From: an uncultured Microbulbifer sp.
GTDB lineage: Bacteria > Pseudomonadota > Gammaproteobacteria > Pseudomonadales > Cellvibrionaceae
NCBI RefSeq assembly: GCF_947489355.1
Contig: NZ_CANLDD010000001.1
Location: 358,678-422,677 of the forward strand
Length of the DNA: 64,000 nucleotides
Direction of reading: 5' to 3'
Shown: positions 32,305 through 41,521 of the stretch, piece after piece
Layout of the letters: every line of letters begins with the position of its first letter
Position numbering within the stretch: position 1 is the stretch's first letter
Notes under the pieces: generated by a model
What the model was told of the DNA's origin: nothing
The model's database searches: none
What the model saw: only the letters and a program-made list of their open reading frames with translations
Made by a program: the position numbers and the translations under genes

Positions 32305-33100
32305 GGCTGCGCGCCTTCAGGCGTGCCAGCAGGGCCTGGTTTTCCGCCTCGATATGACGGAAGAAGTCCGGGTCGGACAAAGCGCCAGCCGCCGCCCGGT
32401 CAATAATGACCACGGTTGCGGGGTGCATTTGCAGGGCCGAGGCCGGACACCAGGCGGACACAGGCCCCTCGACCATGGCCTTGATGGCGGAGGCCTTGCT
32501 TTCTCCGGTGGCCAGCAGCACCACCAGGCGCGCTTCCATAATCGTACCGATGCCCATGGTAATGGACAGGTGCGGCTGGGGTTCGCCCTCGGCGAAGAAT
32601 CGGGCGTTGTCGTCGATGGTTTCCCGGGTCAGGGTTTTTACCCGGGTACGGGAAGTCAGGCAGGAGGTGGGTTCATTAAAACCGATATGACCGTTGCGGC
32701 CTATTCCCAGCAACTGGATATCGATCCCCCCGGCGGCCCCAATCGCCCGCTCATAGTCAGTGCAGGCACGGATCGGGTCAAGCGCGTTTCCCGGTGGCAC
32801 ATGGGTCCTGGCGGGGTCTATGTCAATATGGGCAAACAGGTGTTTCTGCATGAAATGCCGGTAGCTCTGGGGGTGCTCCGGAGGCAGGTCCATGTACTCG
32901 TCGAGATTGAAACTGGTCGCCCTGGCAAAGGAGATTTCCCCGCGCCGATTACTCTCGATCAGTAATCGGTACAGGCTGAACGGCGTAGAGCCCGTCGCCA
33001 GCCCCAGCACGGAATCCGGCTTCCGCCATAGCTGGTCGCGAAAGAGATCCGCCCCATAGCTGGCCACACCGGCGGCATCCTCCTGAATGACAACTTTCAT
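32297..33100 (-). CDS. nagB: Glucosamine-6-phosphate deaminase
   Basis: Converts glucosamine-6-P to fructose-6-P and ammonia. ATGSTP-like phosphate loop ([13 protein letters not shown]), active-site [20 protein letters not shown] and [13 protein letters not shown] are all present. Length 267 residues matches E. coli NagB. It sits 12 nt after nagA and overlaps the hexosaminidase start. Confidence 0.96.
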   Translation of the reverse strand: MKVVIQEDAAGVASYGADLFRDQLWRKPDSVLGLATGSTPFSLYRLLIESNRRGEISFARATSFNLDEYMDLPPEHPQSYRHFMQKHLFAHIDIDPARTHVPPGNALDPIRACTDYERAIGAAGGIDIQLLGIGRNGHIGFNEPTSCLTSRTRVKTLTRETIDDNARFFAEGEPQPHLSITMGIGTIMEARLVVLLATGESKASAIKAMVEGPVSAWCPASALQMHPATVVIIDRAAAGALSDPDFFRHIEAENQALLARLKARSHA

Positions 33101-33112
33101 AATGTCTTTGTC

Positions 33113-34267
33113 CTACGGGTTTGGGGGATGGTTGCGGGCATCGCCCGCGAGCCACGTCTTGCGGACCTGCAACCCGCCGTCGAGCCAGGTCAGGTTTGCC
33201 GGTACACCTGCGGCCAGCCGGCCCAGGCTGTCCTGCAGGCCGAGAAAACTGGCCGGGTAGAGGGAGGCCATGCGCAGACATTCGGCCAGGGGCAGCCCCA
33301 CCTCCCGGTGGCAGTAGCGCACCGCATCGGCCAGACCGATAGCACTGCCGGCCAGGCTGCCCTCGCGGTTGACCAGGCGCCCCCCCCGCTCGCGAATGGA
33401 TTCGCCGTAGATTTCAAATACCGCCTCAGCGGCACCCACGGTCGCCATGGCATCCGACACCAGATACAGGCGCCCCGCCGCTTTGGCACGATGCGCTACC
33501 CTGAGGCTGGCCGCATGGACATGGTGGCCGTCGGCGATAATACCGACCCAGCTGTTTTCGTCAGCCAGCGCTGCACCCACCATCCCCGGTTCGCGGGCGG
33601 TCAGTGGACTCATTGCATTGTACAGGTGGGTAAAGCCCGAAAGACCCGCCTGGAGTGCTGCCTGCACCTGATCAAAACTGGCCTCACTATGGCCGGCGCA
33701 AACGCGAATACCCGCTTCGCTCAGTTGCCGGATCTGTTCCGGGGTACAGCGCTCGGGGGCCAGGGTCAGCAGCAGCGGCAGGCGTCTGGCCTGTTCGCAC
33801 AACCAGGCGATATCCCCGCAGCTGATTTGGCGAATCATCTCTTTGCAATGAGCGCCGCGCCGCGCGGGGGCGAAGAACGGGCCCTCGATATGCAGGCCCA
33901 GTATGCCGGAATGGCCGGCCGCCCGCGCGGCGACCACCGCCTCCACCGCGGCGGCATACACGGCACGGCGATCACTGATCACCGTTGGCAGCAGGGCTGT
34001 GGTGCCGCGCCCGCGGTGGGCGCGGGCCATGCACTCGACGGTGGCCAACGCCGGTGCACTATTGAGCATTAGGCCGCCACCCCCATTGACCTGGAGATCG
34101 ACAAAGCCGGGCACCAGGTAACCCTCTTCCAGCACCTGGGTCTGTACTTTTGTCGGGACCGCATTGCCGGGGAGCAGAGCGCTGACATTGCCGCCCTGCA
34201 CCAGGACGGCATGGTCTTGCAGCCAAACTTCGCCATCGAAAATCTTTTCGCAGTAGAGTGCAAACAT
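33113..34267 (-). CDS. nagA: N-acetylglucosamine-6-phosphate deacetylase
   Basis: Removes acetate from GlcNAc-6-P. The amidohydrolase metal-site regions are visible: GLHIEGPFFAPARRGAH, VCAGHSEASFDQ, THLYNAMSPL and the catalytic Asp in LVSDAMATVG. Length 384 residues is typical. Its ATG shares one base with the nagR stop (TGATG), so translation is coupled. Confidence 0.96.
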   Translation of the reverse strand: MFALYCEKIFDGEVWLQDHAVLVQGGNVSALLPGNAVPTKVQTQVLEEGYLVPGFVDLQVNGGGGLMLNSAPALATVECMARAHRGRGTTALLPTVISDRRAVYAAAVEAVVAARAAGHSGILGLHIEGPFFAPARRGAHCKEMIRQISCGDIAWLCEQARRLPLLLTLAPERCTPEQIRQLSEAGIRVCAGHSEASFDQVQAALQAGLSGFTHLYNAMSPLTAREPGMVGAALADENSWVGIIADGHHVHAASLRVAHRAKAAGRLYLVSDAMATVGAAEAVFEIYGESIRERGGRLVNREGSLAGSAIGLADAVRYCHREVGLPLAECLRMASLYPASFLGLQDSLGRLAAGVPANLTWLDGGLQVRKTWLAGDARNHPPNP

Positions 34268-35298
34268 CAGGGTATTACCGCACAGGTTGAATCGCGCACA
34301 ATCAGTTTGAGGCTAAAGCCGGTGTTGCGCTGCACTGCCTCATCGGTGCAATCCCGTCTTTGCCGACGGATGTCCTCTATCAGCAGGCGCGTGGCTTGGC
34401 CCGCAATCGCGGCATTGGGTTGGTGCGCAGTGGTCAGCTTGGGCCAACTCTGGCGTGAAAACGGGCTGTCTTCAAACCCCACGATCGACAGCGCCCGGGG
34501 TACGTCAACCCGCTCAATGCGCGCAGCAAACAGGGCACCAGCTGCAATTTCATCGTTACTGGCAAAGATTGCGCTGGGCGGTTTGTGCGACTGCAGCAAT
34601 TTGTGGGTCCGCTCTGCGCCGGAGTCAAAACTGTACTGGCCCTCAATCACCAGTTGTTCGTCGGCGGGGATATGGTGCTGCTCAAGCGCAACCTTATAAC
34701 CGTTAAGGCGTTCGACACTGGAGCGGTGCGCCATATCCCCGCCCAAAAAGGCGATATGTCGATGGCCCAGGCCAAGCAGGAACTCGGTGATGTCAAAGGC
34801 CGCCTGAAAGTCATCGACGAAAACGCAGGGCCCAAGGTCATCGGGCGCGGCCGACGCGGACAGAATGCGCACAAAGTGCACATTCTGCCTCACCAGCGCT
34901 GCAATCAGCTCCGAAGACTCCGAGAAGGGCGGGGTCAGTACCAAACCGGCAATATGACTTGTGCGAACCAGGCGCTCCAGCTTCTCGGCAACCGCACCAC
35001 CAGAGGCATGCACCGGGTGAATCAGCAGTTCAAACCCCTGTTCGCAACACTCAGAGAGAATGCCGTGCTGCATGTCGATGACATAGTGGCTGTTGGGATT
35101 GTCATAGATAAAAGCGATAAAGCTGGCCCCGCCGCGCAATTGCCGGGCGGATATGTTGGGCTGGTAGTCCAGTTCCTTAATCGCCATCCATACCCGCTCC
35201 CTGAGTGCCTCGCCCACAGAAAGTTCGCGATTGATTACCCTTGAGACCGTTTTGAAGGACACCCCAGCCAGTTTTGCCACGTCTTTGATGGTCGCCAT
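34267..35298 (-). CDS. nagR: LacI-family transcriptional regulator, probable NagR repressor of GlcNAc genes
   Basis: DNA-binding repressor with an N-terminal helix-turn-helix (MATIKDVAKLAGVSFKTVSRVINRE) and a periplasmic-binding-protein-like effector domain (VGFEDSPFSRQSWPKLTTAHQP). The start at 35298 fits the family; an in-frame ATG at 35322 has GGGGA nearby and cannot be excluded. It heads the nagR-nagA-nagB-GH20 operon, with its own operator at 35355. The likely effector is GlcNAc-6-P or a related sugar phosphate, by family knowledge. Confidence 0.9.
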   Translation of the reverse strand: MATIKDVAKLAGVSFKTVSRVINRELSVGEALRERVWMAIKELDYQPNISARQLRGGASFIAFIYDNPNSHYVIDMQHGILSECCEQGFELLIHPVHASGGAVAEKLERLVRTSHIAGLVLTPPFSESSELIAALVRQNVHFVRILSASAAPDDLGPCVFVDDFQAAFDITEFLLGLGHRHIAFLGGDMAHRSSVERLNGYKVALEQHHIPADEQLVIEGQYSFDSGAERTHKLLQSHKPPSAIFASNDEIAAGALFAARIERVDVPRALSIVGFEDSPFSRQSWPKLTTAHQPNAAIAGQATRLLIEDIRRQRRDCTDEAVQRNTGFSLKLIVRDSTCAVIP

Positions 35299-35354
35299 GC
35301 GCTTCGTTCCGCAACGGTTCATTATGTCCCCATTCTAATCACGAAGCAGGGATA

Positions 35355-35368
35355 TGACAACGTTGTCA
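35355..35368. promoter_or_regulatory. LacI-type operator upstream of nagR
   Basis: TGACAACGTTGTCA is a perfect 14-nt palindrome 57 nt before the nagR start. It has the same core as the two sites before the TonB receptor, which implies autoregulation of the nagRAB-hexosaminidase operon. Confidence 0.8.
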
Positions 35369-35467
35369 CCCACTTTTAAGGCGCCTGTTCGGCAACGGCG
35401 GAAACGAGACAGCGGCACGGGAGGCGGCCCGGCTTGTGTGAGACTGGCTGTTTGTGGGCACAAAGGT

Positions 35468-36022
35468 TCAGGATCGCCCGTGCATCAGGTACCGGTCCTT
35501 CAATTTCACATAATTTTCAGCGGAGTAACGAAAAAAGGCTTTTTCCCCCGCCGTCAGCGCTCGCACCTTCTTGCAGGGGGCGCCCACATAAAGATACCCA
35601 CTTTGCAGGGTTTTGCCCGGTGGCACCAGCGCACCTGCCGCCAGCACCACGTCGTCCCCGATGATTGCGCCATCGAGCACAATCGCACCAATGCCAACCA
35701 GCACCCGACTGCCGAGCGTACAGCCGTGCAGGCAGGCTTTGTGGCCAATGGTGACGTCCTCGCCAATAACCAATGGCCAGCCGTCGGGGTTGAAGGGGCC
35801 CGCGTGGGTGATATGCAGCACCGCCCCATCCTGTACACTGGTGCGCGCGCCCACCTGAATCCGGTGCATATCACCGCGCACCACGGCCATGGGCCACACG
35901 GAACAATCGTCTCCGAAACAGACATCGCCGATCACCGTCGACTGTGGATCGATATACACCCCTTTGCCAATTTGCGGGGCTTTTTCGCCAACAGCATCGC
36001 TGTAGCTGCGCAGTGGGGACAT
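35468..36022 (-). CDS. Gamma-carbonic anhydrase-like left-handed beta-helix protein (YrdA/PaaY type)
   Basis: About 184 residues with hexapeptide repeats forming a left-handed beta-helix. His ligands of the gamma-CA type appear in VLHITHAGP and IGHKACLHGC. The C-terminal segment AGEKAFFRYSAENYVKL is typical of the YrdA group. The start at 36022 is set by GGAG 7 nt upstream; a longer frame to 36145 runs into prlC on the other strand. It diverges from prlC. Enzyme activity cannot be assumed. Confidence 0.88.
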   Translation of the reverse strand: MSPLRSYSDAVGEKAPQIGKGVYIDPQSTVIGDVCFGDDCSVWPMAVVRGDMHRIQVGARTSVQDGAVLHITHAGPFNPDGWPLVIGEDVTIGHKACLHGCTLGSRVLVGIGAIVLDGAIIGDDVVLAAGALVPPGKTLQSGYLYVGAPCKKVRALTAGEKAFFRYSAENYVKLKDRYLMHGRS

Positions 36023-36087
36023 GAACAAGCTCCTGTACAATGAATCCTCTATGATAGCGGTATCCCATTTCGAGCACAGGTTCTTGT

Positions 36088-38136
36088 ATGTCCAATCCAC
36101 TACTGAGTCTTCCCCAGCTTCCCCCCTTTGACCAACTGCAGCCACAACAGGTGGAAGCGGCGATCTCGGAGCTGATTGCCCGTTGTCGCCAGCAATTGCA
36201 GCGGGGTCTCAAGAATCCCGGCTGGGAGAACACGTTAGTCCCCCTGGAGCAGGCACAAGACCAACTCAATCGCGCTTTCTCCCCGGTGAGCCACCTCAAC
36301 AGTGTGTTGAGCGGCCAGTGGCGCGCCCCTTATGAAGCAGCGCTCGCTCAAGTCACTGCCTACTGGGCCGAGCAGGGACAGAACCAAGACCTGTACGCGG
36401 TCTACCAGCAGCTTGCCGGCGCGCCGGAATTTGAAAGCTGGCCACAGCCGCGGAAGCAGTCGGTGGAGCTGGGACTGCGGGATTTTGAGTTGGGCGGTGT
36501 CGGTCTACACGGTGAGGCGCGCGAACAGTTTGCGGAAAACTGCCGGCGTCTGGCCCAGCTGTCCAGCCGGTTTGCCAACAATGTGCTGGATGCCACCAAT
36601 GCCTGGACCTGGCACACCGAGGATGCAGCTGCGCTGGCCGGACTGCCGCAAACCGCGCTGGCGGCTGCACGCAGTGCGGCTAAAAACAAAAACCTGGCGG
36701 GCTGGCTGATCACCCTGGAAGGGCCCAGCTACCTGGCAGTCATGACCCATGCGGAGAATCGCGCGTTGCGCCAAGAGGTCCATACCGCATTTGTCAGTCG
36801 CGCCTCGGAGGTTGGCCCCAATGGCGGAACCTACGATAACTCCACCCTGATGGAAACCATCCTGTCCCTGCGTACCGAACAGGCCAGACTGCTTGGCATG
36901 GCCAACTACGCAGAGCTGTCCCTGGCCAGTAAGATGGCACCGAGCACCGAGCGCGTACTGGAATTTCTCAACGACCTTGCCGGGCGGGCCCAGCCGGCGG
37001 CTGAGCGGGAGATGGCAGAGTTGCGGGAATTTGCCGGCACAGCGTACGGGTTAGAGGATATACAGCCCTGGGATATCGCCTGGGTATCGGAAAAGCTCAA
37101 ACAGCAGCGTTACGCCATCAGCCAGGAAGCGCTGCGCCCCTACTTTCCCTACACAAAGGTTGTCGAGGGCCTCTTTACCCTGGTGGAGAGGCTGTTTGGG
37201 ATTGCCGTGGAAGCGGACAGCTCGGTTGCCACCTGGCACGAGGATGTACAGTTCTTCTGGCTCCTCAAGGGCGGAGAGCGTATTGCCGGATTCTACCTGG
37301 ATGCCTTTGCCCGCGAGCAAAAGCGCGGTGGAGCCTGGATGGATACCGTCTGCAGCCGGCGTAAAACCGGGCGGGGGCTGCAGCTGCCGATCGCTTATCT
37401 GGTGTGTAACTTCAGCCCCGCCGCGGGGGAGATGCCCTCTCTGCTCACACACTCCGAAGTCACCACCCTGTTCCACGAGTTTGGCCACGGCCTGCACCAC
37501 ATGCTGACAACAATGGATTTGGCCGCGGTCTCAGGCATCAATGGCGTGGCCTGGGACGCTGTGGAAATGCCCAGCCAGTTCCTGGAAAACTGGTGTTGGC
37601 AAGCGACTGTGATCCCGATGATCTCTTCCCACTACCAAAGTGGTGAAGCCCTCCCCCAGGCGCTGTTGGATAAAATGCTGGCGGCTAGGAATTTCCAGTC
37701 CGCCATGTTTACCCTGCGCCAACTGGAATTTGCCCTGTTTGATTTTCGCCTGCATGCTTGTGCAGAGGCAATGTCTGCTGAGAAAATTCAGCAGCTGTTA
37801 AATACAGTACGCTCTGAAGTGGCAGTGGTACCGGTGGCCCGGGAAAATCGTTTCCAGCACGCCTTCAGCCATATTTTTTCCGGAGGCTATGCCGCAGGCT
37901 ATTACAGCTACAAATGGGCGGAAGTACTCTCTGCCGATGCTTTTTCCCTTTTTGAGGAAAAAGGCATTTTTGATCGCGCCACCGGAGAAAAATTCCTGCA
38001 CACTATTCTCGAACAGGGCGGCAGCCGCGATGCCCTGACGCTGTTTACCGAGTTTCGCGGCCGGGAGCCAAAAATAGATGCCCTGTTGCGCCACTCCGCC
38101 ATCGAGGAGCAGGAACAGAGCATCAGCCCGGCCTGA
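36088..38136 (+). CDS. prlC: Oligopeptidase A (M3 family zinc peptidase)
   Basis: Cytoplasmic metallopeptidase that degrades signal peptides and other short peptides. The zinc motif HEFGH lies at residues 463-467, and the third ligand Glu is in VEMPSQFLENW about 25 residues later. FSHIFSGGYAAGYYSYKWAEVLSADAF is the conserved C-terminal signature. Length 682 residues matches E. coli PrlC. Confidence 0.96.
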   Translation: MSNPLLSLPQLPPFDQLQPQQVEAAISELIARCRQQLQRGLKNPGWENTLVPLEQAQDQLNRAFSPVSHLNSVLSGQWRAPYEAALAQVTAYWAEQGQNQDLYAVYQQLAGAPEFESWPQPRKQSVELGLRDFELGGVGLHGEAREQFAENCRRLAQLSSRFANNVLDATNAWTWHTEDAAALAGLPQTALAAARSAAKNKNLAGWLITLEGPSYLAVMTHAENRALRQEVHTAFVSRASEVGPNGGTYDNSTLMETILSLRTEQARLLGMANYAELSLASKMAPSTERVLEFLNDLAGRAQPAAEREMAELREFAGTAYGLEDIQPWDIAWVSEKLKQQRYAISQEALRPYFPYTKVVEGLFTLVERLFGIAVEADSSVATWHEDVQFFWLLKGGERIAGFYLDAFAREQKRGGAWMDTVCSRRKTGRGLQLPIAYLVCNFSPAAGEMPSLLTHSEVTTLFHEFGHGLHHMLTTMDLAAVSGINGVAWDAVEMPSQFLENWCWQATVIPMISSHYQSGEALPQALLDKMLAARNFQSAMFTLRQLEFALFDFRLHACAEAMSAEKIQQLLNTVRSEVAVVPVARENRFQHAFSHIFSGGYAAGYYSYKWAEVLSADAFSLFEEKGIFDRATGEKFLHTILEQGGSRDALTLFTEFRGREPKIDALLRHSAIEEQEQSISPA

Positions 38137-38171
38137 AAAATCCGCAGATCATGTAATAGTAAGCCGTAGTC

Positions 38172-38450
38172 ATGCCAAATAATGATGTTCCGGGAGAAGA
38201 TAAAAAAGCGCTGAAAAAACGCTTTATTGCCGGTGCGGTCTGTCCGCGTTGCAGTGAAATGGACAGAATCGTAAATTATTGGAGAGGTGGAAAAAATTAT
38301 CGGGAGTGTGTTTCCTGCGGGTTTGTGGATGAAATCCGCTTGCAATCTGCATCTGCAGAGTTGCAAACCCGGGTAAACAAGACCTGGACCAAAGCGGGGC
38401 GTGAGGAAGCAGTAAAATTGATTTTGCCTGGAAAAGAAAATAAAAAGTGA
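38172..38450 (+). CDS. YheV-like zinc-ribbon protein
   Basis: 92 residues with two Cys pairs, CPRC and CVSCG, spaced as in a zinc ribbon (AVCPRCSEMDRI ... YRECVSCGFVDE). It matches the YheV family of putative metal-binding proteins, often found beside prlC. It follows prlC by 35 nt and its stop overlaps the next gene by 4 nt. Function unknown. Confidence 0.88.
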   Translation: MPNNDVPGEDKKALKKRFIAGAVCPRCSEMDRIVNYWRGGKNYRECVSCGFVDEIRLQSASAELQTRVNKTWTKAGREEAVKLILPGKENKK

Positions 38451-39274
38451 AAAAAATATACCTATTTTCGACCGCGCTGGTACTTGCCACAGTAGTCGGG
38501 CTGTACGGCTTGAATCACTATCGTGCAGTTAAAAAAGACCAACAACAGCAAGTTGCCTCTTTGCTCGCCAGTTGTGTCAACCAGGGAATTTTAACCCTTT
38601 TTCGCCTGCAGGCGAATGATTGGCGCGCGCGCCCGGATTTTTACCGCCAACAGGAGGAGGCACTTAATACCACAGCACGGCAACTGCCACAGAAAATCCT
38701 GCATGGCGAACCCTTTAAAAAATGGAAGTATGCAGTAAAAATCTGCGAGCAGCTGAGCAGAAACAGCAATTTGCAGCATATCACCATATTCAAACCATTG
38801 GGAAAATTTTCACCCAGTGAATTTTCAGGACCCCGGCAGCTAAAAAAACGCAAATTTTTGCATAAACGGGAACGCATGATCGGCGCTTTGATGGAGTCTG
38901 CCCAGGCGGCCAGCAGGTATCTGCCGGACTTGCGCAGAGATATCAATACACAATTGCAGGAATACGGATTTTCCGACGCTGAGAAGACATATATTTTTCA
39001 GAGAATAAATGCTGATGTCCTCGATTTTTATCAACCTGGAAATTTCTCAGCAAAAAAAGCGGAAACCTATCTAGAGCGGATTTCCGCTTTCAATAAGTTG
39101 TTGGCAAAAAATCACGGCAAATACACTGTGCGTGGCAACAGCCTGTACTTTTACGATCAAAACCTCAGATCCCAGGTGCTGGATCTCAATCGCGCAATAT
39201 TACAGGGGGAGGGACCCTTTTTTGCCGATTATACCCAAATCATGGTGCAAAAGCAGATTCCTGTCCAGCCTTGA
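38447..39274 (+). CDS. Membrane-anchored hypothetical protein
   Basis: 275 residues with one N-terminal membrane segment (YLFSTALVLATVVGLYGL), then a basic, mostly helical soluble part likely outside the cytoplasm. No domain recognised. The GTG start overlaps the YheV stop codon, so coupled translation is likely. GC is lower than in prlC. Confidence 0.65.
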   Translation: MKKIYLFSTALVLATVVGLYGLNHYRAVKKDQQQQVASLLASCVNQGILTLFRLQANDWRARPDFYRQQEEALNTTARQLPQKILHGEPFKKWKYAVKICEQLSRNSNLQHITIFKPLGKFSPSEFSGPRQLKKRKFLHKRERMIGALMESAQAASRYLPDLRRDINTQLQEYGFSDAEKTYIFQRINADVLDFYQPGNFSAKKAETYLERISAFNKLLAKNHGKYTVRGNSLYFYDQNLRSQVLDLNRAILQGEGPFFADYTQIMVQKQIPVQP

Positions 39275-39338
39275 TACAGCCCGAATCCGCGGGTCTGTTG
39301 CCCTCGTATGCCCCCGCATAAATAACTTCCGGTGGAAT

Positions 39339-40676
39339 TTATTCTACCCAGGATTTGGTTGCCGTATAGTATTGATAATAACCAGCAAGGCCCAGGGATC
39401 GTGCGCTGATCCACAAAAGAAAGCTAAACCAAATACCATGATTGCCCCAGCCTTGTGTGAGCCACCAGCTGGGAAAGAAAACCAAAATAGTCGCGATAAA
39501 CATGGTGTCGCGCATTTGCCGGCTTCTGCCCGCACCGATAAATACCCCGTCGAGCTGATAACTCCATACCGCCAGAAGCGGCAGGGCGCACAACCACCAG
39601 TAGACCCGTTTTGCCTGGTCAATCACGGACTCTATATCGGTAAACAAGGTTAAAATAACCGGTTGCCCCAACACCAATATCGCGGTCAAACCCGCGGCAC
39701 TGCCCAGAGCCAGGATACCCGCACTGTAAACGGTGGCGTGAAATTCCTTACCCGACTGTTTGGCCACGGCTTCACCGATCAGGGCTTCGGTAGCATGTGC
39801 AAAGCCATCCAGAGCGTAGGAGACCATCATCAGCAGCTGCAACAAAATGGCGTTGGCCGCAAGTACAGCGTCTCCCTGGGCTGCACCCTGAGCCGTGAAG
39901 AATGTGAAAGTCAGCAGCAGCAAACAGGTACGCACAAACAGATCCGCATTGATTTGCAAAAGCTGTATCCATGGCCTGCGATCAACCCAGGGGAAAAATC
40001 CGCGTTTGCGCAGCTGCGCGGCGATAGTGCTCCAAATGGCACCGTCGATCCGACTGAGCAGGCGCAGTCCAAGAATACAAGCAAAGACATCTGCACATAC
40101 GGTCGCTGCTGCGGCCCCTCTGGCACCGAGCCCGAGGCCCAGAATAAAGAGAAAATCCAGGCCGATATTCAGCAGATTCGCCGCAAGAAGGATATAGAGC
40201 GGCGCTCGGCTGTCCTGCCTGCCGATAAAGAAACCCAGAATAGCGAAATTAACCAGTGCTATTGGCGCACTGATCAAGCGAATGTGGAGATAGGCCAGGG
40301 CGTGGGGCGTCGCCGTCGGACTTGCGTTCATCCAGCCAACGATGGATTCCACCAGGGAGAAGGCAAAAACCTGCAGCAAAACGCCCAAAAGCAGTGCCAT
40401 TAACCCTGCGCGCAACAGCCAGTCGGCGCCGCCATCCTGGCTGCGCGCCACCAGCCCCGTAGTGCCCATGCGCAAAAAGCCAAATGCCCACAGCAGCAGG
40501 GACATGACACTGGCTCCAATAGCGACACCAGAGAGATATTCCGGCACAGGCAGGTGACCCAGAATCGCTGTATCCACAGCGCCCAGCAGCGGGATTGAGA
40601 TATTGCTCAAAATCATCGGCCAGGCCAGGTTCCACACCCGGCTCAGGGGTTGTATTTCAGGTTGAGCATGCTGCAT
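39339..40676 (-). CDS. MATE-family multidrug exporter (DinF-like)
   Basis: Inner-membrane cation-coupled drug antiporter, 445 residues with about 12 hydrophobic segments in two six-helix halves. The N-terminal AWPMILSNISIPLLGAVDTAILGHL and FLRMGTTGLVARS are typical of the DinF branch. No ribosome site stands out before the start at 40676. It is convergent with the preceding gene. Confidence 0.9.
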   Translation of the reverse strand: MQHAQPEIQPLSRVWNLAWPMILSNISIPLLGAVDTAILGHLPVPEYLSGVAIGASVMSLLLWAFGFLRMGTTGLVARSQDGGADWLLRAGLMALLLGVLLQVFAFSLVESIVGWMNASPTATPHALAYLHIRLISAPIALVNFAILGFFIGRQDSRAPLYILLAANLLNIGLDFLFILGLGLGARGAAAATVCADVFACILGLRLLSRIDGAIWSTIAAQLRKRGFFPWVDRRPWIQLLQINADLFVRTCLLLLTFTFFTAQGAAQGDAVLAANAILLQLLMMVSYALDGFAHATEALIGEAVAKQSGKEFHATVYSAGILALGSAAGLTAILVLGQPVILTLFTDIESVIDQAKRVYWWLCALPLLAVWSYQLDGVFIGAGRSRQMRDTMFIATILVFFPSWWLTQGWGNHGIWFSFLLWISARSLGLAGYYQYYTATKSWVE

Positions 40677-41521
40677 CGAGAGAGTTCACTCAAAAGTCGG
40701 GTGAGATCGTCCACTGGGGGAGTACGTGTGTGCGGCGCTGGCGCTGTGCCTTTTCCCGGTCACAGACCGGATGGGGAAGTACGCTACCAGGTAAGGCCAG
40801 GCAAATCACAGTGTAAAAGCCAAGCGGGTTCGGAACCTAAAACTCCGGCATGTGGCGGTGTCGGAGAGTATCCGGCAAACCGTGCCAGGGGACGAAGCAT
40901 ACCGTTTATGGATCTTTTTTGGCGCACTAAAATTTGGTTTTATCTGTCTTTCATGCCTTTTTATTACCTGAAATATGGGCAAAAAACCAGTATCGCGCTC
41001 CCACGCCTTAGCAACATATGTGTACGACTGTTCTCGGGTATTTTTCCTCCAGACAATATTCGCTTTGTGACAGCCGCCCCTTGTATCGGCGTATCCCCGG
41101 GAAACTCTGCTCAACCATATGGGACACTGCCTTCGCCTCATCCCCCTATGCAAAATGTCAGGAACATTTTTCATTGCCAGCTCCGATTGACTTTTCGTCG
41201 GCAATATGTTCCTTTTGCACCTGCAGTAGCTGCAACAAAAAAAGAAACATAGGTTGTTGGTTGTACCTTCCGGGGTGACGGCATCTGAAGTAAAAATCTT
41301 TTGATCAAAATAACAAGTTGCACTGATAGCAGTATCGTGGGGCCTATCCCCACTCAGTGTATGTAGTCTTGTGTTACTACAGTATGTCCACAAATTTTGT
41401 GTGGAATTAACCCTGTACCGATCCTCGGCACAGAGGTATTTCAGTTATTCCGTGAGGGCCAGCGGCCAGAAATAAAAATTACGGGTTTCATGAAACCCGC
41501 AACCACGGAGATCTGTAGGCG
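40677..41521. other. Long regulatory intergenic region before the oxidase operon
   Basis: 845 nt with no convincing gene; a 195-codon minus-strand frame has atypical Cys/Arg composition and no ribosome site. Near the right end are two short inverted repeats, GTAGT/ACTAC at 41363-41380 and TCCACA/TGTGGA at 41387-41405, and then a perfect palindrome at 41482. The coxB promoter should lie here. Confidence 0.5.
41482..41499. promoter_or_regulatory. Perfect 18-nt palindrome in the coxB leader
   Basis: CGGGTTTCATGAAACCCG ends 22 nt before the coxB start. It could be a repressor site or, in RNA, a hairpin close to the ribosome site. Its position argues against a terminator for an upstream gene, since none reads toward it. 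Confidence 0.55.

Noticed and set aside
35354..36043. Plus-strand frame opposite the gamma-carbonic anhydrase gene
   Set aside because: The minus strand carries a clear hexapeptide-repeat protein with its own ribosome site.
40806..41393. 195-codon minus-strand frame before the oxidase operon
   Set aside because: Composition is rich in Cys, Arg and Thr with no domain, and no ribosome site precedes it. It covers likely regulatory DNA.
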